7,425 nt of DNA, from the NCBI GenBank assembly GCA_041494445.1, contig JBGQAU010000111.1, forward strand, positions 1 to 7,425, read 5' to 3'. The first letter of the stretch is position 1; each line of letters opens with the position of its first letter. The position numbers were made by a program, and so were the translations under genes. The stretch is from JAIQFR01 sp041494445 (GTDB taxonomy: Bacteria; Acidobacteriota; Polarisedimenticolia; Polarisedimenticolales; JAIQFR01). Under the pieces are notes generated by a model that saw only the letters and a program-made list of their open reading frames with translations, had not been told where the DNA came from and did no database searches. Below, piece after piece: positions 1 through 6,009 of the stretch.

Positions 1-1
1 C

Positions 2-310
2 CTCGCTATCTCGGCGGAGGCTCTGTTTGCCAGGGCCGCCCGCCTCTCCCGCGTCCCCCTCAGGCGGCCCCGGCGCGTGATCGGCGCCAACACCGAGGAA
101 AGCGTGCAGTCGGGGCTGTTCCACGGGTACGCGTCGCTGGTGGAGGGACTCGTCCGGCGCGTTCGTGCCGAGCTGGGAGTCGAGGCGAAGGTGGTCGCCA
201 CCGGGGGGCTGGCCCGAATCTTCGAAGGCGAGATGCCCTTCCTCGACGCGGTGGATCCGGGCCTCACCCTCGAGGGGCTCCGGATGATCTGGGAGAAGAA
301 CCGAAGGTGA
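2..310 (+). CDS. coaX: Type III pantothenate kinase, C-terminal part (cut by window edge)
   Basis: Type III pantothenate kinase phosphorylates pantothenate with ATP, the first step of coenzyme A synthesis, in the cytoplasm. The reading frame is open from base 2, so the start and the N-terminal nucleotide-binding part lie outside the window and only about 102 C-terminal residues are present. Family signatures are visible: the stretch around bases 11-30 reads as SAEALFARAA, then VIGANTEESVQSG (about bases 77-117), the VVATGGLA turn (about 191-214), and the ending LTLEGLRMIWEKN. This is the usual C-terminus of CoaX, so the 3' end looks intact. Its TGA stop (308-310) overlaps the GTG start of the next gene, which implies translational coupling and a shared transcript. 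In many genomes coaX follows birA, but that cannot be seen here. Identity is confident from these motifs together; the kinase active site itself is not in view. Confidence 0.9.
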   Translation, partial: LAISAEALFARAARLSRVPLRRPRRVIGANTEESVQSGLFHGYASLVEGLVRRVRAELGVEAKVVATGGLARIFEGEMPFLDAVDPGLTLEGLRMIWEKNRR

Positions 311-777
311 GAGTCCTGTTTGTTTGCAGCGGGAACATCTGCCGCAGCGCCATGGCCGTGGAGTACGCGCGCATCCGGCTGGCGTCGTCCGGCCTGAGCC
401 ACGTGGTGGTGGACTCGGCGGGGACCCTGGGAATCGACGGCGAGATGGCCTCGCCCGAGGCGCTCCAGGTCTTCCGGGAGGAGGGCCTCAACCTCAGCCG
501 GCACCGGTCGCGCGGTATCGCCGAGCGCGACCTCCGCGTGGCCGACCTCGTGATCGTGATGGCCCTGACGCATCTCCAGGAGATCGATCGCCGGTTCCCG
601 GCCGGCGCGCGCAGGCGGCTGCTGCTTCGGACGTTCGAGCACGGCCCGAAACCTGAGGACGGCGCGCCGGACCTGGACGACCCCATCGGAATGCCCGTCG
701 AAACCTACCGCGAGGCTTTCGCGGTCATCAGGAAGTGCGTGGACCACCTGGTCCTGTGCCTCAAGCACGAGCGATGA
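307..777 (+). CDS. Low-molecular-weight protein phosphatase (tyrosine or arginine phosphatase family)
   Basis: A 156-residue cytoplasmic phosphatase of the LMW-PTP fold, the normal length for the family. The catalytic P-loop sits at the N-terminus as C7-S-G-N-I-C-R13-S, matching C-x5-R-S, with Cys7 as nucleophile, Arg13 binding phosphate and Cys12 as the usual second, redox-sensitive cysteine. The general acid lies in DLDDPIG (122-128), most likely Asp125 before Pro126. SAGTLGIDG (37-45), the HRSR segment (66-69) and ADLVIVM (79-85) also fit the family. The start is GTG at 307, overlapping the coaX stop; GGGAG at 291-295 is a plausible Shine-Dalgarno site. Residue 11 is Ile, as in tyrosine phosphatases, rather than the Thr of the arginine phosphatase YwlE. 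The aromatic residue usually found after Asp-Pro is Ile127 instead, so the substrate is open. Related proteins also include arsenate reductases, but nothing around it suggests arsenic resistance. Confidence 0.9.
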   Translation: MRVLFVCSGNICRSAMAVEYARIRLASSGLSHVVVDSAGTLGIDGEMASPEALQVFREEGLNLSRHRSRGIAERDLRVADLVIVMALTHLQEIDRRFPAGARRRLLLRTFEHGPKPEDGAPDLDDPIGMPVETYREAFAVIRKCVDHLVLCLKHER

Positions 778-1418
778 GAGGGGAGGTCGGCGTCGTCCCG
801 TACGTCCGCGCGGTCGAGCGCGCCCTGGCCGCGCTCGCCGGCCGTCCCTTCGTGTTGTCGCCGCGGGACTACGCTCGGGTCACGGCCTGGCACGCCCGCG
901 GCGTCCCGCTCGGCCTCGTGATCGAGACGATCGAGGAGAAGACAGGGCGGCACGGAGGCGCCTCGCGGGCGCGAGGGCTGGCCCGCCTCGCGCCCGCGAT
1001 CGAGGAGGCGTGGGAGGCGGTGCGCGAAGGTCGGCTTTCGACGAGCGCGCGCGGCGCGGGCGACGATCTCCCGCCGCTCGAAGCCGCCGTCGGGGCGTGG
1101 CGGCGGGCCCGTGCAGCCGCCGCGGACGGATCGCCGCTGCAACTGCTGCTCGATCGCCTGCTCGCCGGGCGCGACGGGGGGGATCCCCCCGAGGACCTCG
1201 ACGCCGATCTCGACCGGTCCTTGCCCGCCGCAGTCCCCGCCCCCCTCCTGGCCGGCGCTGCCGCCGAGACGCACCGCGAGCTCGAGCCCTTCCGCAAGCG
1301 GATGGAGCCCTCGGTCTTCGACGCGACGAGCCGTCGCTCGCTCGCCGACCGCCTCCGTCGGGCCCTCGACCTTCCTCGCCTCGCGCTGACGCGCCCGCCC
1401 GCGCCTCCCGATCGCTGA
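774..1418 (+). CDS. Uncharacterised 214-residue helical protein
   Basis: I do not recognise a named family. The ATG at 774 overlaps the phosphatase stop in an ATGA arrangement, so I prefer it over an in-frame start at 735 that would lie inside the upstream gene. The protein has no signal peptide or membrane segment and looks cytoplasmic and mostly helical. Residues 10-55 form the most conserved-looking part: two amphipathic helices around YVRAVERALAALAGR, then LSPRDYARVTAWHARGVPL and an acidic helix ending ETIEE. This resembles the small helical modules of DNA-replication or DNA-binding accessory proteins, but that is only an impression. A middle part (about 90-160) is Ala/Arg/Asp-rich and low in complexity. 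The C-terminal part (165-205) has a charged HRELEPFRKRMEPS helix and ends near ALDLPRLAL. Codon use matches its neighbours and the overlap supports a real gene in the coaX transcript. Confidence 0.75.
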   Translation: MRGEVGVVPYVRAVERALAALAGRPFVLSPRDYARVTAWHARGVPLGLVIETIEEKTGRHGGASRARGLARLAPAIEEAWEAVREGRLSTSARGAGDDLPPLEAAVGAWRRARAAAADGSPLQLLLDRLLAGRDGGDPPEDLDADLDRSLPAAVPAPLLAGAAAETHRELEPFRKRMEPSVFDATSRRSLADRLRRALDLPRLALTRPPAPPDR

Positions 1419-1444
1419 CCCGCCGAAGGCCCGGCGTGTACAAT
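1415..1444 (+). promoter_or_regulatory. Weak candidate promoter for comEC
   Basis: A -10-like TACAAT (1439-1444, five of six consensus bases) stands 18 bases after CTGACC (1415-1420, four of six). It lies at the end of the upstream gene and in the 53-base gap before comEC, one of the few A/T-containing stretches there. A start of transcription near 1451 would leave a leader of about 20 bases. The spacing and -35 box are not ideal, and comEC may simply be read from the upstream operon. Confidence 0.35.
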
Positions 1445-1471
1445 GACGGGGTCCACGCCTCGTAGGGTGCC

Positions 1472-3868
1472 GTGCTTCACCACAGACCGCCGCGGCGTCC
1501 CGCGATCCCTCTCGCCCTCGCGTTCCTCTGCGGCATCGCGCTGGAGCGCGTCGCCCCGCCGGTGTGCGTTGCCGCCCTACCGATCTTCGCCGCGGTGCTG
1601 GCGGGAGCGGCATGGCTGGGGCGACGTCGTTTCGCGGGACGCGCGGCGATCCTCGCGTGTCTCGCGTGCACCGGGCTTCTGCTCGCGCACCGCGAGGGGC
1701 AAGCGGCGGAACGGCGGGTGGCGGGGTGGCTGCCGCCGGAAGGCTCGCCGGTCGAGCTGCATTTCGAGGGGCGCTTGCTCGGCGCGCCGGAGCCCTGCGG
1801 GCGGGAGCGCCGCTTTCGGATCGCGGGGACGCCCGATGCGCCCCCTGGGGCGCGGAAGGCGTGCACGGTCCTCTTGTCCGTGCCCGAGCCGGAGCCGGGA
1901 TCCACCACGTCTCTCGACGCGCTCCGCCGGGGCGACCGGGTCCGCGTGTGGTGCCGCCTGCGGAGGCCAAGGTCGCCGGGGAATCCGGGCGAGTTCGACC
2001 CGCGCCTCGCGTTTCGCGCTCGTGGTCTCGACGCGGTCGGCTCGGTGAAGAGCGCGCAGCTCGTTCGGCTCGTCGAGGCGGGTGCGACGACTCCCGCGCG
2101 AGCTCTCGACGCGCTCAAGGTCATCGCCCGCGCACGCCTGCGGCGCGCGACGGGAAACGACACGACGGCGACCGCCGTGGTCGGCGCCATGCTCCTCGGA
2201 GACCAGGAGATGCTCGGCCACGACGAGTGGCTGCTCCTCCGCAACTCGGGACTCGTTCACCTGCTGTCCATCAGCGGCTTGCACGTGGGCCTCGTGGTGG
2301 CATTGCTCGTCGCGGGCCTGAGGAGGACACGGCTGGGCCGCTGGGGCACGCTCGGCGCCGCCGTGGGAACGCTGACCGCCGTCGCCACGTTCGTCGGCGC
2401 ACAGCCGCCCGTGCTGCGATCCGTGCTGACCGCGCTTCTGGCCCTCACGGGGCGCGCCGTCGGCCGCGAGAGCGAGCCCTTAAACGCCCTGGCGCTCGCC
2501 GCCGCCGCGCTCGCGGCGTCGCGCCCCTCGTACCTCTGGGACCCGAGCTTCGAGCTGACTTTCGCGGCGACCGCCGGGATTCTGTCCCTCTCGGCCCGGC
2601 TGGCCGCCGCGATCCCCGCGCCACGGGCGCTCGCGCTCCCGCTCGGCATCTCCGCCGCCGCCTATCTGGCCACCGCTCCGGTGACCGCATGGCACTTCGG
2701 GCGTCTTTCCCCCGCGGCGCTCCTCTCGAACGTGGCCGCGGCGGCGCTCTGCGGCGCCGTGCTCGCCTCGGGCGCGATGGCGATGCTCCTCGCGGGGGTC
2801 CCCCTGGCGGGGGCGGTCGCCGCGCGGCTCGCGGTGGCCTCGGTCAACGCGACCCTGGCGGTCGCCTCCGCCGCCTCGTCCGCGCCGGCGGCGGCTTTCC
2901 GCGTGCCTCCGCCGCCGCTGGTGCTGGCCGTCGCGTATGTCGCTCTCCTCGTCCTCGCGATGCGAGCCGCTCCACAGCGACGGAAAGCCGCGCGCGCCGC
3001 GAGGCTTCTCGCGCTCGGCCTCTGCCTGACGCTCGTCGGGATCCACTCCGGGCCGCCTCCCCCCGGGCCCCGGCCGGGTCCACAGGTGACCGTGATCGAC
3101 GTCGGGCAGGGGCAGTCGGTTCTGCTCCAGGGTCCGTCGGGCGGGTTCGTGCTCGTCGACGCGGGAGGTACGTCCGGAGGGCGCTTCGACGCGGGCGAGC
3201 GGGTGGTCGCGCCGGTCTTGTCCCGCCTCGGCTGCCGGAGGGTCGAGGCGCTCGTCGTGAGCCACGACCACGACGACCACGCCGGCGGCGCGGAGGCGAT
3301 CCTGCGCGAGTTCGAGGTCGGGGAGCTGTGGATCGCCGCAGCAGCGCTGCGGGAAGAGCGAGTCAGAACCCTCGTCGCCGCCGCGGTGGCACGGGGTATC
3401 GCGGTCGTCCTCGCGGAACGCGGGCTTCGCGCCGTGCGCGCGGGGCTCGCGATCGAGGTGCTTCATCCTCCTCGGGAGAGCCCCTCGAGCGCCCCGAACG
3501 AGCGGTGCCTCGTGCTCCGCGCGGGAGCGGCACCGGCGCGAGTCCTGATCCCCGCGGACCTCGAGTCCCCCGAGGAGGAAGCGCTCATCGCCTCCGGATC
3601 CGACCTGTCGGCAGAGGCGTTGATCGTCGGCCACCACGGCGGGCGCGGCGGCACCCGTCCCGCCTTCCTCGCGGCGACCCGCCCGCGGGTCGCGGTCATC
3701 TCCGTCGGGCTGGGAAATCGTTTCGGCCATCCCGACCCCGCGCTCGTCACGAGACTCCGCACGCGCGGGGTGACGGTCCACCGTACCGACCGCGACGGCC
3801 AGGTCCGCCTCCTCGGATCCGGCCGCGGCTTCGAGGCGGAGATCACAAGGACAGCGGAACGGGAATGA
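1472..3868 (+). CDS. comEC: ComEC/Rec2 DNA-uptake channel protein
   Basis: A complete 798-residue polytopic inner-membrane protein that in transformable bacteria passes single-stranded DNA into the cytoplasm. Domain order is standard. N-terminal hydrophobic helices (about 11-72) precede a soluble OB-like region (about 90-200). The competence membrane domain (about 225-525) carries HLLSISGLHVGL (263-274) and many hydrophobic helices. A C-terminal metallo-beta-lactamase-type domain spans about 537-790. The last contains VIDVGQGQSVLL (541-552), a metal motif H598-x-H600-x-D602-H603, PADLESPEE (694-702), VGHHGG (719-724) and NRFGHPDP (749-756). The GTG at 1472 is the earliest possible start because an in-frame TAG lies at 1463-1465; the Shine-Dalgarno site is weak (TAGGG). 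The 3' end overlaps the convergent protease gene by 26 bases. The pilus and ComEA genes also needed for uptake are not in the window, so competence is not shown. One TTA leucine codon (residue 337) is unusual for this GC content. Confidence 0.95.
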   Translation: MLHHRPPRRPAIPLALAFLCGIALERVAPPVCVAALPIFAAVLAGAAWLGRRRFAGRAAILACLACTGLLLAHREGQAAERRVAGWLPPEGSPVELHFEGRLLGAPEPCGRERRFRIAGTPDAPPGARKACTVLLSVPEPEPGSTTSLDALRRGDRVRVWCRLRRPRSPGNPGEFDPRLAFRARGLDAVGSVKSAQLVRLVEAGATTPARALDALKVIARARLRRATGNDTTATAVVGAMLLGDQEMLGHDEWLLLRNSGLVHLLSISGLHVGLVVALLVAGLRRTRLGRWGTLGAAVGTLTAVATFVGAQPPVLRSVLTALLALTGRAVGRESEPLNALALAAAALAASRPSYLWDPSFELTFAATAGILSLSARLAAAIPAPRALALPLGISAAAYLATAPVTAWHFGRLSPAALLSNVAAAALCGAVLASGAMAMLLAGVPLAGAVAARLAVASVNATLAVASAASSAPAAAFRVPPPPLVLAVAYVALLVLAMRAAPQRRKAARAARLLALGLCLTLVGIHSGPPPPGPRPGPQVTVIDVGQGQSVLLQGPSGGFVLVDAGGTSGGRFDAGERVVAPVLSRLGCRRVEALVVSHDHDDHAGGAEAILREFEVGELWIAAAALREERVRTLVAAAVARGIAVVLAERGLRAVRAGLAIEVLHPPRESPSSAPNERCLVLRAGAAPARVLIPADLESPEEEALIASGSDLSAEALIVGHHGGRGGTRPAFLAATRPRVAVISVGLGNRFGHPDPALVTRLRTRGVTVHRTDRDGQVRLLGSGRGFEAEITRTAERE

Positions 3869-4805
3869 ACGAGACGATGAAGATGAGGAGGAGCAGCGCG
3901 ACGCCCAGCCGGCGGACCGGATCGAGCGGTGTGAGCTCGTCCGCGAGCCTCGGGTGGCGGTCCCGCATGAGCAGCAGCACCACGCACCAGAACGTGTAGG
4001 CGGAGAGCGTCCTGTAGAGGATCGTCTGCACCACGACGAGGGCGATCACCGCGAGGAGGGTCGCGCGCGCCAGGAACCGATGGACCCGCCCCGACAGGGC
4101 GTACACCGCGTGGCCGCCATCGAGCTGGCCGACCGGGAAGAGGTTCATCGACGTCACCAGCATTCCGAACCAGCCGGCGATGTAGACCGATCCGACGCTG
4201 AGATCCGCGCCACCGAAGAACAGCCTCTCGATGGCCGTCGAGAGCAGGGGCGAGCCGAAGACCAGGCCTCCCGCGGCCGGCGGTGCGGGGAGCGGCGTCG
4301 CGCGGAGCACTCCCCAGACCAGGATCGGCAGGGAGACCGCGAACCCCGCAAGGGGCCCCGCGGCGGCCACGTCGAAGAGCGCTCTGCGGTCCGGGATGAC
4401 GCCCCGGATCCGAATCACCGCCCCGAACGTCCCGAAAGGCGGGACACCGGGGATGAAGAAGGGCAGGGTCGCCGGGATGCGGTAACGACGACAAGCGAGG
4501 TAGTGTCCCATCTCGTGGCTCGCGAGGATCGCCAGGACGGAGAGCGCGAAGGGAATCCCCGAAGCGAGGGAAGCGGGATGCGAGAGGATGAAGAGCGGGA
4601 CCCGCGCGAGGGACGGGACGTCGTCGAACGTCCCTTCCCAAAGGGCCCCGGTGATGAGGACGGTCACTGCGGTCATCGCGAGGAGCGCGAGATGCAGAGG
4701 CAGCCTCCGGCTGGGCGGTGGCGAGGACGGCATCGCCCAACGGCCCGGCGCGGGGGGGTCCGGCGGGTACGGGAAGGGCGGCGGGGCAACGGGCACGTGG
4801 CTCAT
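3843..4805 (-). CDS. M50-family site-2 intramembrane metalloprotease (EGY-like, no PDZ domain)
   Basis: A 320-residue integral membrane zinc protease that would cleave transmembrane substrates within the bilayer. Zinc-binding H97-E98-x-x-H101 (HEMGH) lies at the end of a hydrophobic helix. The second motif, NLFPVGQLDGGH (221-232), supplies the third ligand Asp229. Between them, PFGTFGAVIRIRGVIPDR (123-140) and FDVAAAGPLAG (144-154) resemble the plant and bacterial EGY-type branch of site-2 proteases. About six to eight hydrophobic segments are visible, including 37-55, 80-96, 146-168, 207-225, 245-265 and 297-315. No PDZ domain is present, unlike RseP. The N-terminus (8-32) is strongly Pro-rich. 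The chosen ATG at 4805 follows an extended -10 promoter by about 45 bases but lacks a clear Shine-Dalgarno site; Met25 is an alternative start. The gene converges on comEC and diverges from the PEGA gene. Its substrate cannot be inferred. Confidence 0.93.
   Translation of the reverse strand: MSHVPVAPPPFPYPPDPPAPGRWAMPSSPPPSRRLPLHLALLAMTAVTVLITGALWEGTFDDVPSLARVPLFILSHPASLASGIPFALSVLAILASHEMGHYLACRRYRIPATLPFFIPGVPPFGTFGAVIRIRGVIPDRRALFDVAAAGPLAGFAVSLPILVWGVLRATPLPAPPAAGGLVFGSPLLSTAIERLFFGGADLSVGSVYIAGWFGMLVTSMNLFPVGQLDGGHAVYALSGRVHRFLARATLLAVIALVVVQTILYRTLSAYTFWCVVLLLMRDRHPRLADELTPLDPVRRLGVALLLLIFIVSFIPVPLSL
4752..4793 (+). other. Potential G-quadruplex in the start region of the protease gene
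   Basis: Six runs of three or more G lie close together on the plus strand: 4752-4758, 4765-4767, 4771-4773, 4776-4778, 4783-4786 and 4791-4793, with loops of 2 to 6 bases. This meets the usual G3+N1-7 quadruplex pattern. The plus strand is the template strand of the protease gene here, so the mRNA is C-rich. The pattern follows from Pro codons of the N-terminal tail, so it may be a by-product of protein sequence. Confidence 0.45.
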
Positions 4806-4853
4806 GCAGGGTACCGCTCGGAAGGCCGATGGCGCCTCGGCGGCGGAAACGGC

Positions 4854-4862
4854 AGTATAACA
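4854..4862 (-). promoter_or_regulatory. Extended -10 promoter for the site-2 protease gene
   Basis: Read on the minus strand, this stretch is TGTTATACT: the TGn extension followed by TATACT, which matches five of six bases of the -10 consensus. It is the only A/T-rich spot in the divergent region. No good -35 hexamer sits at the normal distance, which is typical of extended -10 promoters. Transcription would begin near 4847, giving a leader of about 42 bases before the ATG at 4805. Confidence 0.5.
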
Positions 4863-4895
4863 GCTGGGGTGTCCGTTCCGGGCGACGCGACCGTA

Positions 4896-4911
4896 GCCGT
4901 CGGAGGACGGC
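4896..4911. repeat. Small inverted repeat in the protease/PEGA intergenic region
   Basis: GCCGTC (4896-4901) and GACGGC (4906-4911) are perfect inverted arms around a four-base GGAG loop. It lies upstream of the PEGA gene and behind the protease promoter. It could be a hairpin in a PEGA leader RNA or a small operator. In DNA this GC-rich, such short repeats also arise by chance. I see no clear promoter for the PEGA gene in the rest of the 209-base gap (4806-5014). Confidence 0.25.
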
Positions 4912-5000
4912 GAGCGAGCGGTCGGGCGCGCCGGGGGCGCACGGGATGTCGGTACGGAGGTTGCACGCTGTCCGGACGGGGTTGCGCTCCGAAGGCCCCG

Positions 5001-5007
5001 GGGAGGG
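5001..5007 (+). promoter_or_regulatory. Shine-Dalgarno site deciding the start of the PEGA gene
   Basis: GGGAGGG lies 7 bases before the ATG at 5015. The frame is open much further upstream (to 4718, overlapping the divergent protease gene), but this site, and the signal peptide that starts exactly at this ATG, fix the true start here. Confidence 0.75.
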
Positions 5008-5014
5008 TTTCGAC

Positions 5015-5998
5015 ATGAATCGCCAAGTCCTCCGAACATCGGGCGCGCTGGCGCTCTCCGCCCTCCTCGTCGCCTCGGCCCTTCCCGCCGACGCCGGGGG
5101 CGCGGCCCGGACGCGTCCCCACTCTCGAGGGTCGTCTTCCTCCGGTTCCTCCCATGCCTCCGCGCCGGCCGACGGGCGGGGCGCGGCCCGCGCCCAAGGT
5201 CACGCGACTTACGGCTACGGTCACGGCAACTTCGGATACCGGCCCTACTACTGGGACTGGTACTACGGCCCCTGGTGGTTGCTGGGTTCGTGGTGGGGCT
5301 GGCCGGGGTCCTGGGGAGACGCCTGGTGGTACGGTCGGCCAGGTTGGTATCCCGGGGCGTATGCCGGCGACGACGCGGAGGGGATCGCAATCGGCCCCGC
5401 GATCGTCGAGACGGCCATCCGGCCGAAGAGGGCGCAGGTCATTCTGGACGGCGACCCGATCGGACAGGCCCGAGACTTCAACGGCACGTGGGACGTACTC
5501 GAGATCGATCCCGGTCGCCATCTGCTGGTCTTCGAGGCCCCGGGCTACAAGACGCTCGAAGTCGGGATCGACGTGCGGCCGGGCCGAAACTATCGGGTCG
5601 CCTACTTGTTGCGGGAAGGGGAAGGCAAAGACCCGCGGTCGACACCGCTCCCGCCCCCGGCTCCGCCGAGCGACCGCGCTCCCTCGACGACTTCCGCGCT
5701 TCCTCCCGTGCCCGCCGAGCCGGACCCAGGCGGCGAAAGGACGGGGCTAGCGCGAGGTTTCCTCCGGATCGAGGCGACGCCGCCCGACGCAGCGGTCTAT
5801 CTCGACGGCGAGTTCCTCGGCCGTGGCGACGAGTTGGCGCGCCTCCACGGAGCGCTCCCCGTCGCGGCGGGGGAGCACCGCATCGAGGTGGTCCGCCCCG
5901 GCTACAGGAGCCGGACGGACAGGGTTGACGTGAGCGAAGGTCAGCCGCCCGCGGTGATCCGAGTCGTTCTCGATCGCGAGGGTGGTTCAGCTCTCTGA
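5015..5998 (+). CDS. Exported PEGA-domain protein with a Trp/Tyr/Gly-rich segment
   Basis: A 327-residue protein with a clear Sec signal peptide: basic start MNRQVLR, hydrophobic core about 9-22, likely cleavage after ADA (25-27). There is no lipobox cysteine. A Ser/Ala/Arg-rich stretch (30-62) follows. Residues 66-116 are extraordinarily aromatic, with 11 Trp and many Tyr among Gly and Pro. Two PEGA domains come next. PEGA 1 (about 133-199) contains AQVILDGDPIG and PGRHLLVFEAPGYKTLEV. PEGA 2 (about 248-319) contains FLRIEATPPDAAVYLDGEFLG and AGEHRIEVVRPGYRSR. A Pro-rich linker (200-245) joins them. PEGA domains are extracytoplasmic beta folds whose exact role is poorly known, so a cell-surface or periplasmic location is likely but function is not. 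The gene diverges from the protease and its 3' end overlaps the convergent HU gene by 12 bases. Confidence 0.88.
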   Translation: MNRQVLRTSGALALSALLVASALPADAGGAARTRPHSRGSSSSGSSHASAPADGRGAARAQGHATYGYGHGNFGYRPYYWDWYYGPWWLLGSWWGWPGSWGDAWWYGRPGWYPGAYAGDDAEGIAIGPAIVETAIRPKRAQVILDGDPIGQARDFNGTWDVLEIDPGRHLLVFEAPGYKTLEVGIDVRPGRNYRVAYLLREGEGKDPRSTPLPPPAPPSDRAPSTTSALPPVPAEPDPGGERTGLARGFLRIEATPPDAAVYLDGEFLGRGDELARLHGALPVAAGEHRIEVVRPGYRSRTDRVDVSEGQPPAVIRVVLDREGGSAL

Positions 5999-6009
5999 GC
6001 TGAGAGAGC
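5987..6009. terminator. Overlapping alternative hairpins at the convergent stop codons
   Basis: TCAGCTC (5987-5993) and GAGCTGA (5997-6003) form a 7-base-pair stem with a three-base loop. GCTCTCT (5990-5996) and AGAGAGC (6003-6009) form another 7-base-pair stem with a six-base loop. The two share bases, so only one can form at a time. Both stop codons (HU at 5987-5989 on the minus strand, PEGA at 5996-5998) lie inside. A role in ending or protecting both transcripts is plausible. No T-run follows on either strand, so it is not a standard intrinsic terminator. Confidence 0.4.

Noticed and set aside
1838..1853. GCGCCCC/GGGGCGC inverted repeat inside comEC
   Set aside because: It is coding sequence for a Pro/Gly turn, far from any gene end, with no T-run; it is not a terminator.
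705..1970. Long minus-strand open frame (421 residues)
   Set aside because: It is antisense to the phosphatase, the unknown gene and comEC, with Arg/Ala/Pro-rich composition typical of shadow frames in GC-rich DNA.
3336..3352. 7-base-pair hairpin CCGCAGC/GCTGCGG inside comEC
   Set aside because: It lies within Ala-rich coding sequence with no gene boundary nearby; such stems are expected by chance at this GC content.
1564..3999. Long plus-strand open frame in another phase over comEC (811 residues)
   Set aside because: It is almost entirely Arg/Ala/Gly/Pro without domain motifs, whereas the 1472 frame has all ComEC signatures.
4718..5014. N-terminal extension of the PEGA protein by about 99 residues
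   Set aside because: It would overlap the divergent protease gene antisense, has Arg-rich shadow-frame composition, and would bury the signal peptide. The ATG at 5015 has a good Shine-Dalgarno site.
4806..5390. N-terminal extension of the site-2 protease by up to 195 residues
   Set aside because: The extension is Arg/Pro-rich low-complexity sequence antisense to the PEGA gene, and a promoter at 4854-4862 lies inside it.
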